Below, in pieces: positions 44,731 through 56,034 of a DNA stretch of 64,000 nucleotides (position 1 is the stretch's first letter; each line of letters begins with the position of its first letter). The notes under the pieces were generated by a model, which searched no databases, was not told where the DNA came from, and was given only the letters and a program-made list of their open reading frames with translations. The stretch is from positions 218,673 to 282,672 of the forward strand of contig JADWQD010000024.1 in assembly GCA_016110215.1 (NCBI GenBank). Direction: 5' to 3'. The position numbers and the translations under genes are program-made. This DNA is from Capronia americana (taxonomy: Eukaryota; Ascomycota; Eurotiomycetes; Chaetothyriales; Herpotrichiellaceae).

Positions 44731-46317
44731 CGGCTCTTTGTGAAATTGCTTCTGCCAACCAAATGCTCATTGACAACGCGCAGCAGATGCGTGAGCCGAC
44801 ATTATCGCCTCTTCACCGAGTCCACACCCAGGCAGGAGCGTGGCAATCAACATTTCGATCAAATCAGGCATGATGGACGCGATCCTTCTGCCCCCAGTCC
44901 AGTGCTGACCAGGTGAATCACATATGGAGAGAAGATCTCCGTGGATTCAGATAGGGAAGCTTCTCGGCCACGTGCGTTTTCACCTTTTTGCAGGCTGCTT
45001 TAGCTGCGGGCACCACCAACGTCTTGTATGGCGCAGTTGATTTTATATGGTTATATCTGTAAGCTGGCCTTTCATCTTGGTGACTTGTTCAAGCCCCCTT
45101 AGGCCCAATATCGGGTTCTCTCATGGTGGGATGGAGTCGGCGCGCCTCGAGAACATCTCCCTTTGCAGCCTTGCTGCATGCCTTGGGATCAGACCTCGAT
45201 GCTTTCCGGTCTGTCTGATCCAGCACATGTGTGCCACTCCAGCAATATCGTCCACTAACTCTACCCGTGCAGCGTGACGAATCCAGGCCACCATACCGTC
45301 ATCTTTGAATGCCGAGAAGGACGTATGCTTTGAAGACGTTTCGAACGGTTCGGCCACCTCGAGGTTACATGCATTCCGTCTTGACGTGCCTTCCATCGTC
45401 CCTCGAACCACTCACTCATTCTGAATATGTAGCTGACCTCGGTCAGACCCTGGGAAATCAATAGCATGAGAGAACCCAGCGCGGCTTTTGATCTGGAGAC
45501 GAAGACCGGTGCTTTCACTAGTGTGTCCTTTGAACATTCCCCGAACCAAGAAGGAGAGATCCCTGACCGTCTCGCTCAGATGCCCTACTGACTTGCCTTT
45601 CAACCGTCCAGATCACTACCTATTCGATCACGAAGGCCAGGTCATTTCTGGAACAAGCAGAATGGCTCATAGAAACGTGTGCAATCTTCGGCGAAACGAA
45701 CAACAAGCGAGCGAGTTCCTTGTACGTTCTCATTCCTCACCGATATACCCCTGCAACGATCAAATAGTCACAGCGAACGAGCTCACACCAACGACAACCG
45801 CCAAAGAAGCTACCTTGTCCTTATCACCAAGTGGAAGCCCATGTCACGTCGCCTTCCTGCCCTTCCTCGCCTTTCCTAGAACTCGAGACGAACAACAACA
45901 ACAAGTTGGCCACCAAGCTGCAGGATGCTCAAGACTGTCATTTCGGGGTTGTGAAATGCTGGGAGAGCTCGCCAATCCGCATGACTGCTCTCCTGATCTG
46001 GATTTGGCACTGATTTGGGGGGCGGGTCTTGACCGCCACGGAAAAATTCCATGAAATCGGCCACAACGATGAGGAAATTGGGGCCTCGAGCTGGTATCGT
46101 GCGCGTCTACACAGGGGACGACACCAAGAGGAGGAACTTGCTGGAAGCAAAGACACAAACGCTGAAGGAATCGATCGGCAAAGGCGTCCTCCTAGCTACT
46201 GAGCCACCAGAGCATGTCGGAGCATGCCACATCCTGTTATGGGGATGGATACCGCCTATCTTGGAAAGATGATCTGCCACTGGGCTACGTTGGATCGAAA
46301 CGTCCGCGGCATTCAGC
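44731..46317. other. Frame fragments, no gene model
   Basis: A minus-strand ATG frame at 45876-46064 (MADFMEFFRGGQDPPPKSV) looks like a first exon but no partner was found. A plus-strand frame at 45488-46054 is open for 188 codons without a start or family. Confidence 0.25.
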
Positions 46318-46769
46318 ATGAGCGACGACAATCAGGGCTCCGAATGGGAATGCCTGGGACGCCGACGCATCATAACCGCAGAGCGGGAGGCCCCTTCAAG
46401 ACAGGTATGTATACAGCCATCCCTTGCGTGTGTGTGTCCAATCTAACGAGATCTACCACGAAGGCAAGCATTGCTCAGAGTCGGCAAGGACGAGGCAAGC
46501 AGGGCAGCGAGTGTCTCCTGCATTTCAACAACACCATCAACCCTACTAACGGTGGTGCCGATGGCCCAGGGCCTTTTCTTGGGAAAGAGAAGAAGGACAC
46601 ATTGAGGGATGTATTTCTCGAGCCCAAGTGTACATTACAAGCTGACCCTATCTGTCAGGAACGGCGGTTCAGACAGGCATACAAGTTGAGAAGTCCAAGT
46701 TCCAGGCATGAATTGCCAGAATTCCAGTCTTTTTGGGCTAATCCCCAGGGGCTGTCGACCTCTCCCTGA
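46318..46769 (+). CDS. Two-exon hypothetical protein (130 aa)
   Basis: Exon 46318-46404 starts MSDDNQGSEWECLGRRRIIT. Intron 46405-46463 has a GTATGT donor, TCTAACG branch and ACGAAG acceptor. Exon 46464-46769 continues in phase (RQGRGKQGSECLLHFNNTIN) to a stop. The second exon contains another CTGACCCTATCTGTCAG branch/acceptor, so a further intron is possible. Unspliced, the first exon would be out of frame, so the splice is meaningful. No family recognised. Confidence 0.45.
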
Positions 46770-47123
46770 CCCTATCCTAACCAGATCCCGCCCGTGAAAG
46801 TGTGATCTTGAACACACGTCCGGGAATATCTTGCTTTGGAAACGGAGACATCAACCTCGATGGGAGATGGAAATTCGGAGGCAAGAAAGCAGCTAGAGGC
46901 CCCCCATGGCGGAAGAAACGCGATATGCTCGATGACGCTCTCACCTTGTGGGCAGACTGGACAAAGTTACCAGCTGAAAGAACAGCCAAAACACCACCGA
47001 TCTTTGTTCGCGCGGGCCCGAGTCATGATATCTGAGAGGAGTCGTTTGGCGAGGGACCTGTGAAGAGCCGAAAGCTGTTTCAATTCTCCGTGGCGTGATG
47101 ACTGTCTGCCGACGGACCTCTGA

Positions 47124-47246
47124 GTGGAGTGCAGACCCGGCTTGGAAGAGGACAAGCGTGGCTGTCAAAACGTGGAAGAAAACGACGAGCCGGGCAATGA
47201 AGACGATTGGATGCACATCTATGACTACTACAGCGAGGATCGGTAG
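47124..47246 (+). CDS. Acidic C-terminal exon, orphan
   Basis: About 40 codons read VECRPGLEEDKRG and end NEDDWMHIYDYYSEDR before a TAG. This highly acidic, aromatic tail looks like a real C-terminus. Two in-frame stops lie just upstream, so an intron or decay separates it from the preceding open frame (46836-47063). Confidence 0.25.
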   Translation: MECRPGLEEDKRGCQNVEENDEPGNEDDWMHIYDYYSEDR

Positions 47247-48403
47247 TGACAGAGCTAAGGTGCAGCACGGGGGTCTTGGGGCAGTGACATCCCCAGCTCT
47301 GCCGACCTTTGCTTTCCATCCAACACTTGCGGTTTTGGGGCCGAGAAATGGCGTGGACATTTTCGGCAACCAGATGGACGAATCGAGTAAGTTTGTTGCC
47401 CACTTCGGCGCAGCAATTATTCAAGTCACCGGGTTGAAGTCAGGCCGCCGATTATCTGGCTCGTTCACAGTTCAAACATGGCCTGAGCTGCTGTCAGCAT
47501 GGACCTGATGGAATGTACGGAGCAAGGAGACCTTGTCGGCGTCCCGCCTGGTACACCTCGCTGGCAAGTCTTGGCGCGAACACGTGAGCTGCGTTGCGCA
47601 TCTACCGTTCACAGCGTCGACAGCACTATTCATAGTCGAGAGTGTTGAGCACTATTCATGAGGACTAACACCGTCGCTGGAACGGTAGAGGGAGGCCCAA
47701 TCTCCTTCCACTTGGCCTTCGATGCCTGCCTTAGCATCGAGGGCTGCAATGCCACGTCGTCATCCCCTCCCTTGAGGAGCCTCCTACACAAACACCTTCA
47801 GATCTTGACCTCCGGCTGTTTCCAATCGGAGTTCACTCTGTCGCGGGTTACGCAAAGGCCATGGATGCGATCCATGATTCTGTGAAGCAGAAGGCATGCC
47901 CAGTCATCTTGAAGGCACGTGACTCACGCGTGGATATAGTTGCCATCTCCCTCTCTTGAGTTTGAGATAATTAATTAGTTTTCCATACCTCTCACGCTGA
48001 CAGATTCGAGTGTGCATAAAGTAGATCGATATCCCGCTTTTGCTTCCGACCGGCGAGAATCGACCAAGTATGACTTCCACGAACTTGGACTTTCTTCTGC
48101 CGACGACGCACTGCCTTCAGAACAGCTTCCACATCACAATCTTATCCAGCGCCAATACCACGAAAGTCCTTGGGCGCCATCCTTCCCGCGTGAAGTCGAA
48201 AAATGTCGGAAGCTGCACGATACCTCAAATAATGCGACATGACAGTCTGAAAATGAATCCAGTCGAGCAGCCGTTCGTCCTCGCGCAGCCCCTGCGTCAA
48301 CCGCTCGACGAAAGATATGGATTTTCACTAGGGGAATTCGGACGAGGCAGCATGCAGCACGCGTGCACACATACATGTTGTGGATATCCGTTAATCCTAT
48401 ACG
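47247..48403. other. No supported gene
   Basis: Open frames at 47255-47508 and 48012-48242 are protein-like in places but have no start, splice pair or family. Confidence 0.25.
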
Positions 48404-48607
48404 GCAGTAGTCACGGACTGGCCAGTAGCCGTGGTAGCAAACTCAAAGGTGGCGGTAGATGCGCTTGTAGCCGCTGTAGTCCCAGAGATCGATGTCACCC
48501 TGCATATCATGGAAGATGGCTCTCAAGTGAGCACCCAAGAACGGACGAGTTTGCAAATGTCTTTCAAAGACACGGTGCGCACCGTTTCCCGTCTCGTGGG
48601 GACATGA
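48404..48607 (+). CDS. Orphan terminal exon
   Basis: An open segment after an ACGGCAG acceptor-like site reads VANSKVAVDALVAAVVPEID and then SLQMSFKDTVRTVSRLVGT to a stop. Composition is convincingly coding. Upstream exons were not identified. It could be the preserved end of a decayed gene. Confidence 0.3.
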   Translation, partial: AVVTDWPVAVVANSKVAVDALVAAVVPEIDVTLHIMEDGSQVSTQERTSLQMSFKDTVRTVSRLVGT

Positions 48608-48680
48608 CCGACACACCGACACAGCCGGCAGGCAAGTAGAAGTTGACGGCGCAAGAACAAGGACAAGAACAACAAGGGAG

Positions 48681-48700
48681 GCACGTGATATATCACGTGC
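48681..48700. promoter_or_regulatory. Perfect 20-bp palindrome with two CACGTG boxes
   Basis: GCACGTGATATATCACGTGC is a perfect palindrome holding two E-box (CACGTG) hexamers, each a possible bHLH site. It lies 74 bp past the orphan exon and 117 bp before a dispersed element that also begins with CACGTG. Confidence 0.6.
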
Positions 48701-48816
48701 GGGTGCATTATTTGCACTAATTAGAACAGTCGCCAAGATATTAGCGCGGACCTTTTATTAGTAATACACTCCGCAGGACAATGCCGAAGTGTAGTACACT
48801 AGTGGCAATCACAAAG

Positions 48817-48940
48817 ACATCACGTGGTCTAACTTGTTCTGTGAAAAAATGTGCCTCCGTTCCCAGCACAATCCTTTGTCCACTGGAGGCATTTCTTTCA
48901 AAGGCTCCATGATGTTTCATTGTCTTGCTCTTTCAATGCA
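48817..48940 (+). repeat. CACGTG-containing dispersed repeat, copy 2
   Basis: Begins ACATCACGTGGTCTAACTTG and TTCTG, with a GTGCCTCCGTT block, and ends AAAGGCTCC, TTTCATTG, TCTTGCTCT. Both ends match the copy at 60577; the middles differ in length. Confidence 0.65.
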
Positions 48941-50072
48941 CGATTTGTATTACAGTCCCTCATTTGTGTTGTTGGCATAACAGGGCAGAAGTGTAGTATA
49001 GTAAGGGATTCAGGATTGTCCGCGGATCGGCAAGCCGGCATTCCTGACAGTTGCCTGAAAGCAAATTCCATGTTCGAGCCGTCAGGTCCTTGGAAAGTAA
49101 TGAGGAAGAAACTCGAATCGCCTGGCCAGCGTCAATGTATCTTGTCAAAGTACATATGTTATTATATCCGCTAGATTCTTGGTGCCGGATGAATGGCGCA
49201 AACTCTGGGTCTGGTGCCACCTGGTCAAGTCTAAGTACAGTAGCCTCTCGGAGACGTGCTGGCTCGGTCCCAGCTCGTAGCTTGCCTGGGATCAGCTTTG
49301 CTGCTGCAGCCCTGTCACGGTGCAGAGGAAAAATTGAGAGAGGCACTAAGCTCGGTGCTGGTCCCGCGCTGGCACCGGAACAGCCCAGAACAGCCCGCAA
49401 CCAAGCTCGAGTACATGTTGTACCGAGCCAGCCCGTCCTTGGGTGAGTCCTTGGGTGAATTACTGTAGGCGTCTAGTCACAAGCCCAAGCAGAAGGCCAA
49501 GATATAGGTACTCAAGTTGAGTCTCTTTCGTGCGAGACGCAGGCGCCGCGTCTCGCCTTTCTTTTTGCCATCCCCCCCCCCTCCATTCGGCCATCCAAGC
49601 TCTATTTGCTACGAATTTACGCTTCTACCGTCCGACTTCCCTTCTGCCATCGAATCCCTGCCAGAAAATCCCTTCTGCCATCATTCGGATGCCCTTCTAC
49701 CATCGAAGCCCCTTACGGAATTCAATACACTCCAAGAACCTCACTGTTACTTATGCACAGATTGTGTATAATGTATATACCCAAGAACGAGAGCCGCCCT
49801 TGACAGAATAAATGCCTCCCTCACTTCAATCGCCTCGCATGCGAGATGCTATCGCCGACACTTTTGCAACAATCTCGCATGGTAGAGGCCATCCCTCGGG
49901 GATCTTGTCAGTTCAGCACGACACCCGGAGAGTCGCCGGAGCGGCCGGAGCCACGGACTGGCACGAAAACCCGAAGCCTCGTCGGTGTACTCGATGCCTC
50001 CTCAAAGACATACCCCGTCATATGACCTCGACCCAGTACACCTGCTTTGAAATATAATGCGGAGCACAACTT
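48941..50072. other. Gene-poor, CT-rich repeats
   Basis: Contains degenerate CTTCTGCCATCGAATCCC-like units at about 49625-49715. A Met-started frame at 49812-50057 (MPPSLQSPRMRDAIADTF) is unsupported beyond its ATG. Confidence 0.3.
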
Positions 50073-50456
50073 GTGGGCGAACAGGTCTTTTCCGCATCTG
50101 CATCATTGTCTGGTGGTGAAACTGATACGGATACTAACTCACCCTCTCGAAGAGATGTCATGCTAATGGTTGGACAGGCTCTCCCGGAAGAGGAGGCTCT
50201 GGCGACCGGCGCCGTTCTGGATACGGGCCTGCAAATAGCAAAGTTATATACTGGCAGAGATGCGGTGCCAGTAAATTTGGGAGGTCAAAGGATAGAAGAG
50301 GAGTTGATGGCAACCCTGGGTACATCTGAAAGTGTAGAAGAGGAGGAAGAGGATACCGATGATCATAACACAGAACCCTCTCGTTGGCAGAAGGTTATAC
50401 GAGGACTTCCAAGTACTTATGTACCGCCGTATCATCGAGACCATTTGCCCCCATGA
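50073..50456 (+). CDS. Acidic hypothetical ORF fragment, 127 codons
   Basis: Open frame without a clear ATG at its 5' end (an in-frame ATG is at 50157, MLMVGQALPEEEALATGA). It contains an acidic run EEEEEDTDDHN and ends near TYVPPYHRDHLPP. It is interrupted a little downstream by the 18-bp repeat and assembly gap. No family recognised. Confidence 0.3.
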   Translation: MGEQVFSASASLSGGETDTDTNSPSRRDVMLMVGQALPEEEALATGAVLDTGLQIAKLYTGRDAVPVNLGGQRIEEELMATLGTSESVEEEEEDTDDHNTEPSRWQKVIRGLPSTYVPPYHRDHLPP

Positions 50457-50502
50457 CTCTCCTTGTTGGGGGCCTCACGGTTTCTCCCTTGATCTCGGCG
50501 AC

Positions 50503-50593
50503 GCTGCGATCATTGACGACGCTGCGATCATTGACGACGCTGCGATCATTGACGACGCTGCGATCATTGACGACGCTGCGATCATTGACGACG
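50503..50593. repeat. 18-bp tandem repeat running into an assembly gap
   Basis: GACGCTGCGATCATTGAC is repeated perfectly five times and is then cut by the N run. One partial unit (CTGCGATCATTGAC) resumes after the gap, so the array continues through it. It encodes repeated AAIIDD in one frame. Confidence 0.9.
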
Positions 50594-50693
50594 NNNNNNN
50601 NNNNNNNNNNNNNNNNNNNNNNNNNNNNNNNNNNNNNNNNNNNNNNNNNNNNNNNNNNNNNNNNNNNNNNNNNNNNNNNNNNNNNNNNNNNNN
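50594..50693. other. Assembly gap, 100 N
   Basis: Exactly 100 N, the conventional unknown-length gap. The real size of the tandem array inside it is unknown. Confidence 0.97.
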
Positions 50694-50789
50694 CTGCGAT
50701 CATTGACACGACACGGAACGAGTTCAACCGGGGGAAGGATTTGGTCGCACACGCCAAATTCCCATCCACGCACTTGAACTGCCGATCGC

Positions 50790-51438
50790 TGATCCAATCC
50801 GCCCCGATCTTACAGCTTCGGGCTTTCTGGAACATGTGGAAGACTGGCTCCTCACCACGATGGACATTCAAGATTGACTCGGCCTTACAGGCGGACGTTT
50901 CCAGTACCTGAAGCTGTCCCCCAATGTCACCAAACTGCTCAGCAAACCCAGCCATCGGCTACTTACCCACCAAAGGAACATGCTCAATCTCAAAGTCGCA
51001 GCTGTCCCTGGTACATCCTACAGCCGTTTTGGAAACCACAATATCTGGTCCTAAGCTACATGACTCAGACGCTACGATTCGCGGCGCTGTCATCAGAAGG
51101 GGAGCAAAGCGAAACTAGCGAAAGCCGTCGTTAGCACAGCAGAGCAACGCGGAACACTAGGTTCGGTATCTGTCGGCCTCGAAGGCTTTACACTTCTCGA
51201 CACCCTCTTTGACAACACCATGCTGGCATTATCAATGGCACGCAACCATGGGCTATCGACAGGTCAATGCCATTGTCAGTCGTTTCTAGCCAAACCCCTG
51301 AAGAGAAGCCGCCTGCTGAGAACAACAATAGCCGTCGATACCAGCAGCGGTAGGATCAAACACATCGTTTGCAAGGGTAGAATATTCATTATGCCTGCGG
51401 GTGTATTGATCAACCATTGTCTAGTCCCTCCTTTGTAG
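50790..51438 (+). pseudogene. Decayed gene, family unknown
   Basis: Successive protein-like segments in one direction are separated by stops or phase changes: SGFLEHVEDWLLTTMD, then KLSPNVTKLLSKPSHRLL ending NHNIWS, then AVVSTAEQRGTLGSVSVGLE and SGRIKHIVCKG. They could be exons of one gene with lost splice sites. No motif lets me name the family. Confidence 0.3.
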
Positions 51439-52470
51439 GTACCCAGACTCACATCGGACTCTGGAATTCATTGACCACTTGAACTAGCTGGCTCGCCTTG
51501 ATGGCCTTCCGAACGAGCCTGCTCACAGAGAACTCCTGAGAGCCTAGCCCATTCAGTGGAACGGGGGACGGGAAAAGTACCGGCTTTCTGAGAGCACATC
51601 AGTGTTGCTGCATTCCACGAGAGGTCCAAAGAACTCAAGATCCATCATGGATATCGGGAGCTATGTTGGCGAAGCAGGATGTATATTACAGAGAAAATTT
51701 ATGTCATTGTGCATGTCGTGGGACATCAAACGGACCGTGTCGTTGTCGGTTCTCGTCCCTCCAAGAGTAGCCACCAGTGCTTTGCCTTCTGTGACTATGC
51801 CTCCAAGACTTCCTCGGTCCCCTCGGCAAGCACTGGCGACGATACTGGGAGACGCACGTCTTCTGAGCACAGACAGTGAAACCCGAGTGATGAGGAGTGC
51901 TAGCCGCCACAGCTTAACAGCCGACATAGACACTCTGGTCCATTTTCAAATCAGCGAACCCCAAGGAATCTAGATGGAACTGGTGCTTAACGTGCGGAAC
52001 TGCAGATCTTCCATTTCACTCTGATGATGCAGCCCGATGTGCATTGCTCGCCCGCAGCCTCTTCTGCACGGTGAGATGACATACGGTGATACAGAAGGAG
52101 TGAACGGGGATCCTATGGCTACATTGCTTTGATACATAAGTACGCATAAATGATATCGAAGGCAGCCAGGGTCCTCACATATGAGCAAGTGCCAAACGGC
52201 GAAGCGAAATAACTAGCCATCTGTTGTCAAGGCTTGTTTTCAAGAGGATTGGCGAATTGCACGTAGGCAGGTACCCTTGCGGATGACAGCCTCCGTCCCT
52301 GCTATATCCAGGCTGCAGGGTCAACAGATATGACTATCATGTATGACGAGTAACCTGTGCGGTTGAGGGCAACTGCCAACAGTGCAAGGCAACGGCTGTC
52401 AATCTCGCAAGTCCCAGTGTGACATGGAGCGCTAAGCTTGGTTGGGACTGCCACGAGCGTACGACTCTTT
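51439..52470. other. No supported gene
   Basis: A plus-strand frame at 51602-51973 (PRQALATILGDARLLSTDSE) is coherent near its end but has no start or splice context. Confidence 0.25.
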
Positions 52471-52477
52471 TCCGTCG

Positions 52478-52545
52478 TCCTCTTTCCTCTTCCTCTCCCT
52501 CCTCTCCCTCCTCGTCCTCCTCGTCCTCCTCTTCCTCTTTCCTTC
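52478..52545. repeat. Polypyrimidine (CTC)n tract
   Basis: CCTCTTCCTCTCCCTCCTCTC-type repeats. On the minus strand they give an RGG-like low-complexity peptide that I do not call a gene. Confidence 0.65.
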
Positions 52546-52647
52546 AGAGAGCTCAGATCAGTACACAACAAGTCATCAACTCTTTTAGCTGTTACCTCTC
52601 TGATGCTCGTGAGCTGGTTGTTACACCTCGTAATGACTTTGTTTGGC

Positions 52648-53290
52648 AATGAGCTGGCCTGTCCGGTGGTAAAGCAGCTTCAACCAAAGGAACAGGAATG
52701 GGGAAAGGACTTTGTGAGCCATCCGATGTTCCTGCTCACCTTCCGTTCATTGTCGTCCGTGGCCTCGTTGCCCTATGGCTGGACTGTACTGATTCATGAT
52801 CATCTTGCAGCTGCACTCCTCGCAATATCGATGGGAAAACTCTCTGGTCGACACACTGTCCCACGCAGGTGCCAGGGCCTAGGACCCGCCGGTCTGCTCA
52901 CCTGCTGCCACCCGCGGCCATCTGAAATGAGCATTCACCTTCACCTTTTCGGATCGGAGCACAATCCGCTCTCGGAGTCTCGTGCTTCCACCTTGCCGAG
53001 AAGAGAGGGGACGGACATTTTCGTCATCGAGATTCTCCACCGTTGTTACAAAAACAGGTGCGACGAGTGTAACAAGTGTTGATGGTTGAGGACCCACTGA
53101 CGCATTCTTCTAGCATATGCCCATTCGGATCAGACAGTTGCTGATCGTCATGGAAGGTCAGTGAGCATCCTGCTCAAGTTTGGGACTTTGATGGTAAGGA
53201 CACGATGACCACGCCAACAACAGCAATGATGCTAATACTGAACAGAAACTCGAAAGATCGGCACATCAACAGGCAGCATGAACGCCACAG
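52648..53290 (+). CDS. Candidate spliced gene, unknown
   Basis: A frame through 52650-53057 (PYGWTVLIHDHLAAALLAIS) ends at a GTGCGA donor. Intron 53058-53113 has a CACTGAC branch and TTCTAG end. A segment then reads AYAHSDQTVADRHGR up to a GTAAGG donor at 53194, with a second intron to 53245 (GCTAATACTG branch, AACAG). Both introns look canonical, but the phases give early stops, and an ATG-started minus-strand frame (53097-52879) is equally coherent. Strand is uncertain. Confidence 0.25.
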
Positions 53291-54022
53291 CCCTGTTGAA
53301 AACTCGACAGGACCAGGACTACACACCCTTCAGCTCAATCGCCGCCGTGGAAAGGTGGACCGGCTGGAAACAAATCACATTGAAGAACAAAAACACCCTA
53401 CACAAAGTGGCCCGGACGATTTGCTGTCCATCATCCTCATTCTCGGCAACGCAATAGAGGAATGGCAAACAGTGGGCTTACGTCTCGCCTGCTACCTCAA
53501 TCTGATATGTGCGATACACACCTTCACACACTGTCTACGACTACAGACCCCATTCTCGCTCGAGCTTGCCCTTTGAATAGACAACTGTTCATGACAGGTC
53601 TGGCACATTGATTGGAGGGACACCGCGTCCTGGTACTCTAGCTGGGATGTGATCTGGCTGGTGAGTTTGAGTAGGAGACCAAACCAGATTGTGAACTGCC
53701 CCAGTTCAATCCGGTCCAGCCAAAGTTCACAAAGAGCAGCATATTGGCAGCAGGAGGGAATAGTCCCACTCACAATCTCCAAGGCCAGTCCACCACATTG
53801 ATCGACAAACACATGGCGGCACACCGCTGACGTGTCCACAGCCAGTACATCGACGGAGCACACCTTGCTCGAGCCCCCTCCGCATCAACCAGCATCTGAC
53901 TGGGATGTGCTTGACGCATTGCTGGCAGACCAGCGGCCGACAGTTTCACCTTTCTGCCTCTTTTTGCTTGCGTGGCCTCTACCGTGCTCTGCCTTTGCTG
54001 ACAGCTCGGCTACCACCTTGCA

Positions 54023-54502
54023 ATGAGCTGCCACGCGTACCTGCTGAACCCAACCTCGGTCCTAAGAGCAGCGACGAAGGTGTCTTTTCCCCTAGAGACA
54101 CTTGTCAGTTTCGTCAGCAGCGCCAGAGAATACGGAAGCTCATTCAACGTTGACAAGGTACCTGATGAAACGCGCACCCAACGGCTCAAACATCACATCT
54201 TACTAACACTTTTACAGGAATGCTCCTCCAGCCTCGTACATCACCAGCATTTCGGATTCTCAGTTGCAATTCACCCTCAACTGAGTTCTCATCATCCAGA
54301 GATACCCATCCCATCTTTGGCGCCCTGGCGTTCCCTGGCATTGTTTCGACATTCCACTCTCGTCCAAATGATGCCCTCTTTGGCAACGATGTTCTTTTCT
54401 CAGCTGGAGTTCGTCATGCTGGATTCCAACCTCGATCTTTGGTGTATCAGGTGGAATGTCTTCAGCCAGATGCCGGAATACCCATCTTTCCATTGCACTT
54501 GA
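54023..54502 (+). CDS. Candidate two-exon hypothetical protein
   Basis: ATG at 54023 (MSCHAYLLNPTSVLRAATKV). Intron 54158-54217 has a GTACCT donor, TTACTAACAC branch and TTTACAG acceptor, one of the best in the window. It is 60 nt, so the frame is the same spliced or not, and continues to 54502. Other phases after the acceptor look at least as protein-like (APPASYITSISDS), which hints at an indel. No family recognised. Confidence 0.35.
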   Translation: MSCHAYLLNPTSVLRAATKVSFPLETLVSFVSSAREYGSSFNVDKVPDETRTQRLKHHILLTLLQECSSSLVHHQHFGFSVAIHPQLSSHHPEIPIPSLAPWRSLALFRHSTLVQMMPSLATMFFSQLEFVMLDSNLDLWCIRWNVFSQMPEYPSFHCT

Positions 54503-55379
54503 CGTTAGCCACACTGGTCATCACCTTGTACTGCGCAAGCAGTTCCTCAACCTCCCTCACGCTCGTTCCAAGCGGCAAGGGCTTCGAACCAATTGTGACG
54601 GCTGCGATAGCAGGATCTCTGCAACACAAACAGCTTTACAGGTGGAGATCCTAGACGACAATGGACCCAGCCATGACAATCATCCAGTGCGAGCGACTTG
54701 AGTGGATTCTCAACGCTATTTGTCAAAGGCTCTGCGGCCCAGTTGCTGTTGGAACTGACGATACCGTTACCAAAAGGCCAAGGAGCAGCCCTAGCAGGAA
54801 CAGATATTGCCACCGACTCCTGGGCGGACATGAGAGGTCAGGTTGAGCCTGTTCACAAGGGTGGACGGTAGTTGGAATCAGGCTGGGCCGGCCTCCACAC
54901 GGGTTGAATTACGCCCAGGCTGGTGACCGACACCAACCCCACGAGGGAATCGAGTCGATAGGCGGACCACATCGCTGCGGCCGGCCCAACGCCGTCGTTT
55001 TGGGGAACAACAAACTGAACAGGTGAGTGTACTATCTCATGAAATTACTCGGTACCGATCGCGCTTCACACAGCGGTACGGGCATTCGAGCAGCGGGAAT
55101 TCAGGGGGCTGACTTCCTCAGGCGAGTAAGCCTCGAGCCTAAGTTGGGTGGGGAGTCCGGTCGATATAGGTGGGCCACAGTGATGTGGCCGGCCTGACGC
55201 CGTCCTCCCGGGGTGAACAATCGGTGCCAGAGCCCCAGACAGGCTGAGGGCAGGGCAGGGAGGGTAACCTCACAGAGGGACTCTACCTCTTCCGCGGCGG
55301 CACGCGGACTCGGGTCCTACAAGCCCGAAACGAACGTCTAGATCGCACAAAGACACTGACGAGGATCCAAGCGAAAAGT
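54503..55379. other. No gene; holds a diverged direct repeat
   Basis: Nothing coding is supported. The notable content is the ~70-bp pair at 54941 and 55150. Confidence 0.35.
54941..55220. repeat. ~70-bp direct repeat, two copies 210 bp apart
   Basis: 54941-55010 and 55150-55220 share GTCGATA, a GGRCCACA block, GYGGCCGGCC and ACGCCGTC in the same order with scattered differences. Confidence 0.6.
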
Positions 55380-55622
55380 ATGCCAGAAGACCGAGGCATC
55401 AGACTAGAGAGGATAGGTACGAATACAAGGACGTTTGGAACAAGCGTCCAAAGGAGCGCCAGGGCGCAGACCAACCGCACGAAAATGGCAAAAAGAGGCG
55501 GGGTTGAGACAATGATGCAGCATCTTCTGGAGACAATCCTTCCCCTCGTGGCAGAAAAGGTCAATGGCACGTCAGAATCGGCCATGCACAGGAATATGCG
55601 TGACGACCCTCATTCGGAAGCA

Positions 55623-55671
55623 GGACATCGGCGGTGTTGACCGGAGCACCACAGAAACACCGCCGATGTCC
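55623..55671. repeat. Short hairpin element, copy 3
   Basis: 49 bp ending in GGACATCGGCGG and its complement, inverted relative to the copies at 28.4 and 28.8 kb. Again it is followed by a RING-like CPTCEN reading frame, as in the HEI10-like remnant. Confidence 0.7.
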
Positions 55672-56034
55672 TACTTGCGAAAATGACCTTTCGCATCCTC
55701 ACTGTACTTGACCCCTGGTTACATGGCCAAGATACCTAGGACCTCAGCTAATTCTCCCGGATGATCATGGCCAGAGGAACCAACGCACTTTCGACCGTGT
55801 TTTGCTTGAACGAAGAGCAGGCATTGTGTTCAGTGTTGCGCAAATCATATTGTGACCTCATCAACGTGCCACGTCCAAAGAGGACAGGTACGAATATAAG
55901 GATGTGTCAGAGAAGCGTCCAAAGACGCGATTATCGAGGAGCCTCTTCAAGACAAACCCTGCCGCCACCTTGACTAGAGACTTCCAGGCGCCAAACGTGG
56001 CCGCCCAGAGATTGTCTTGCCTCGGTCGTCTTCC

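Noticed and set aside
52302..52649. RGG-box protein on the minus strand
   Set aside because: The RGG run is simply the complement of a CTC tract; no domain surrounds it.
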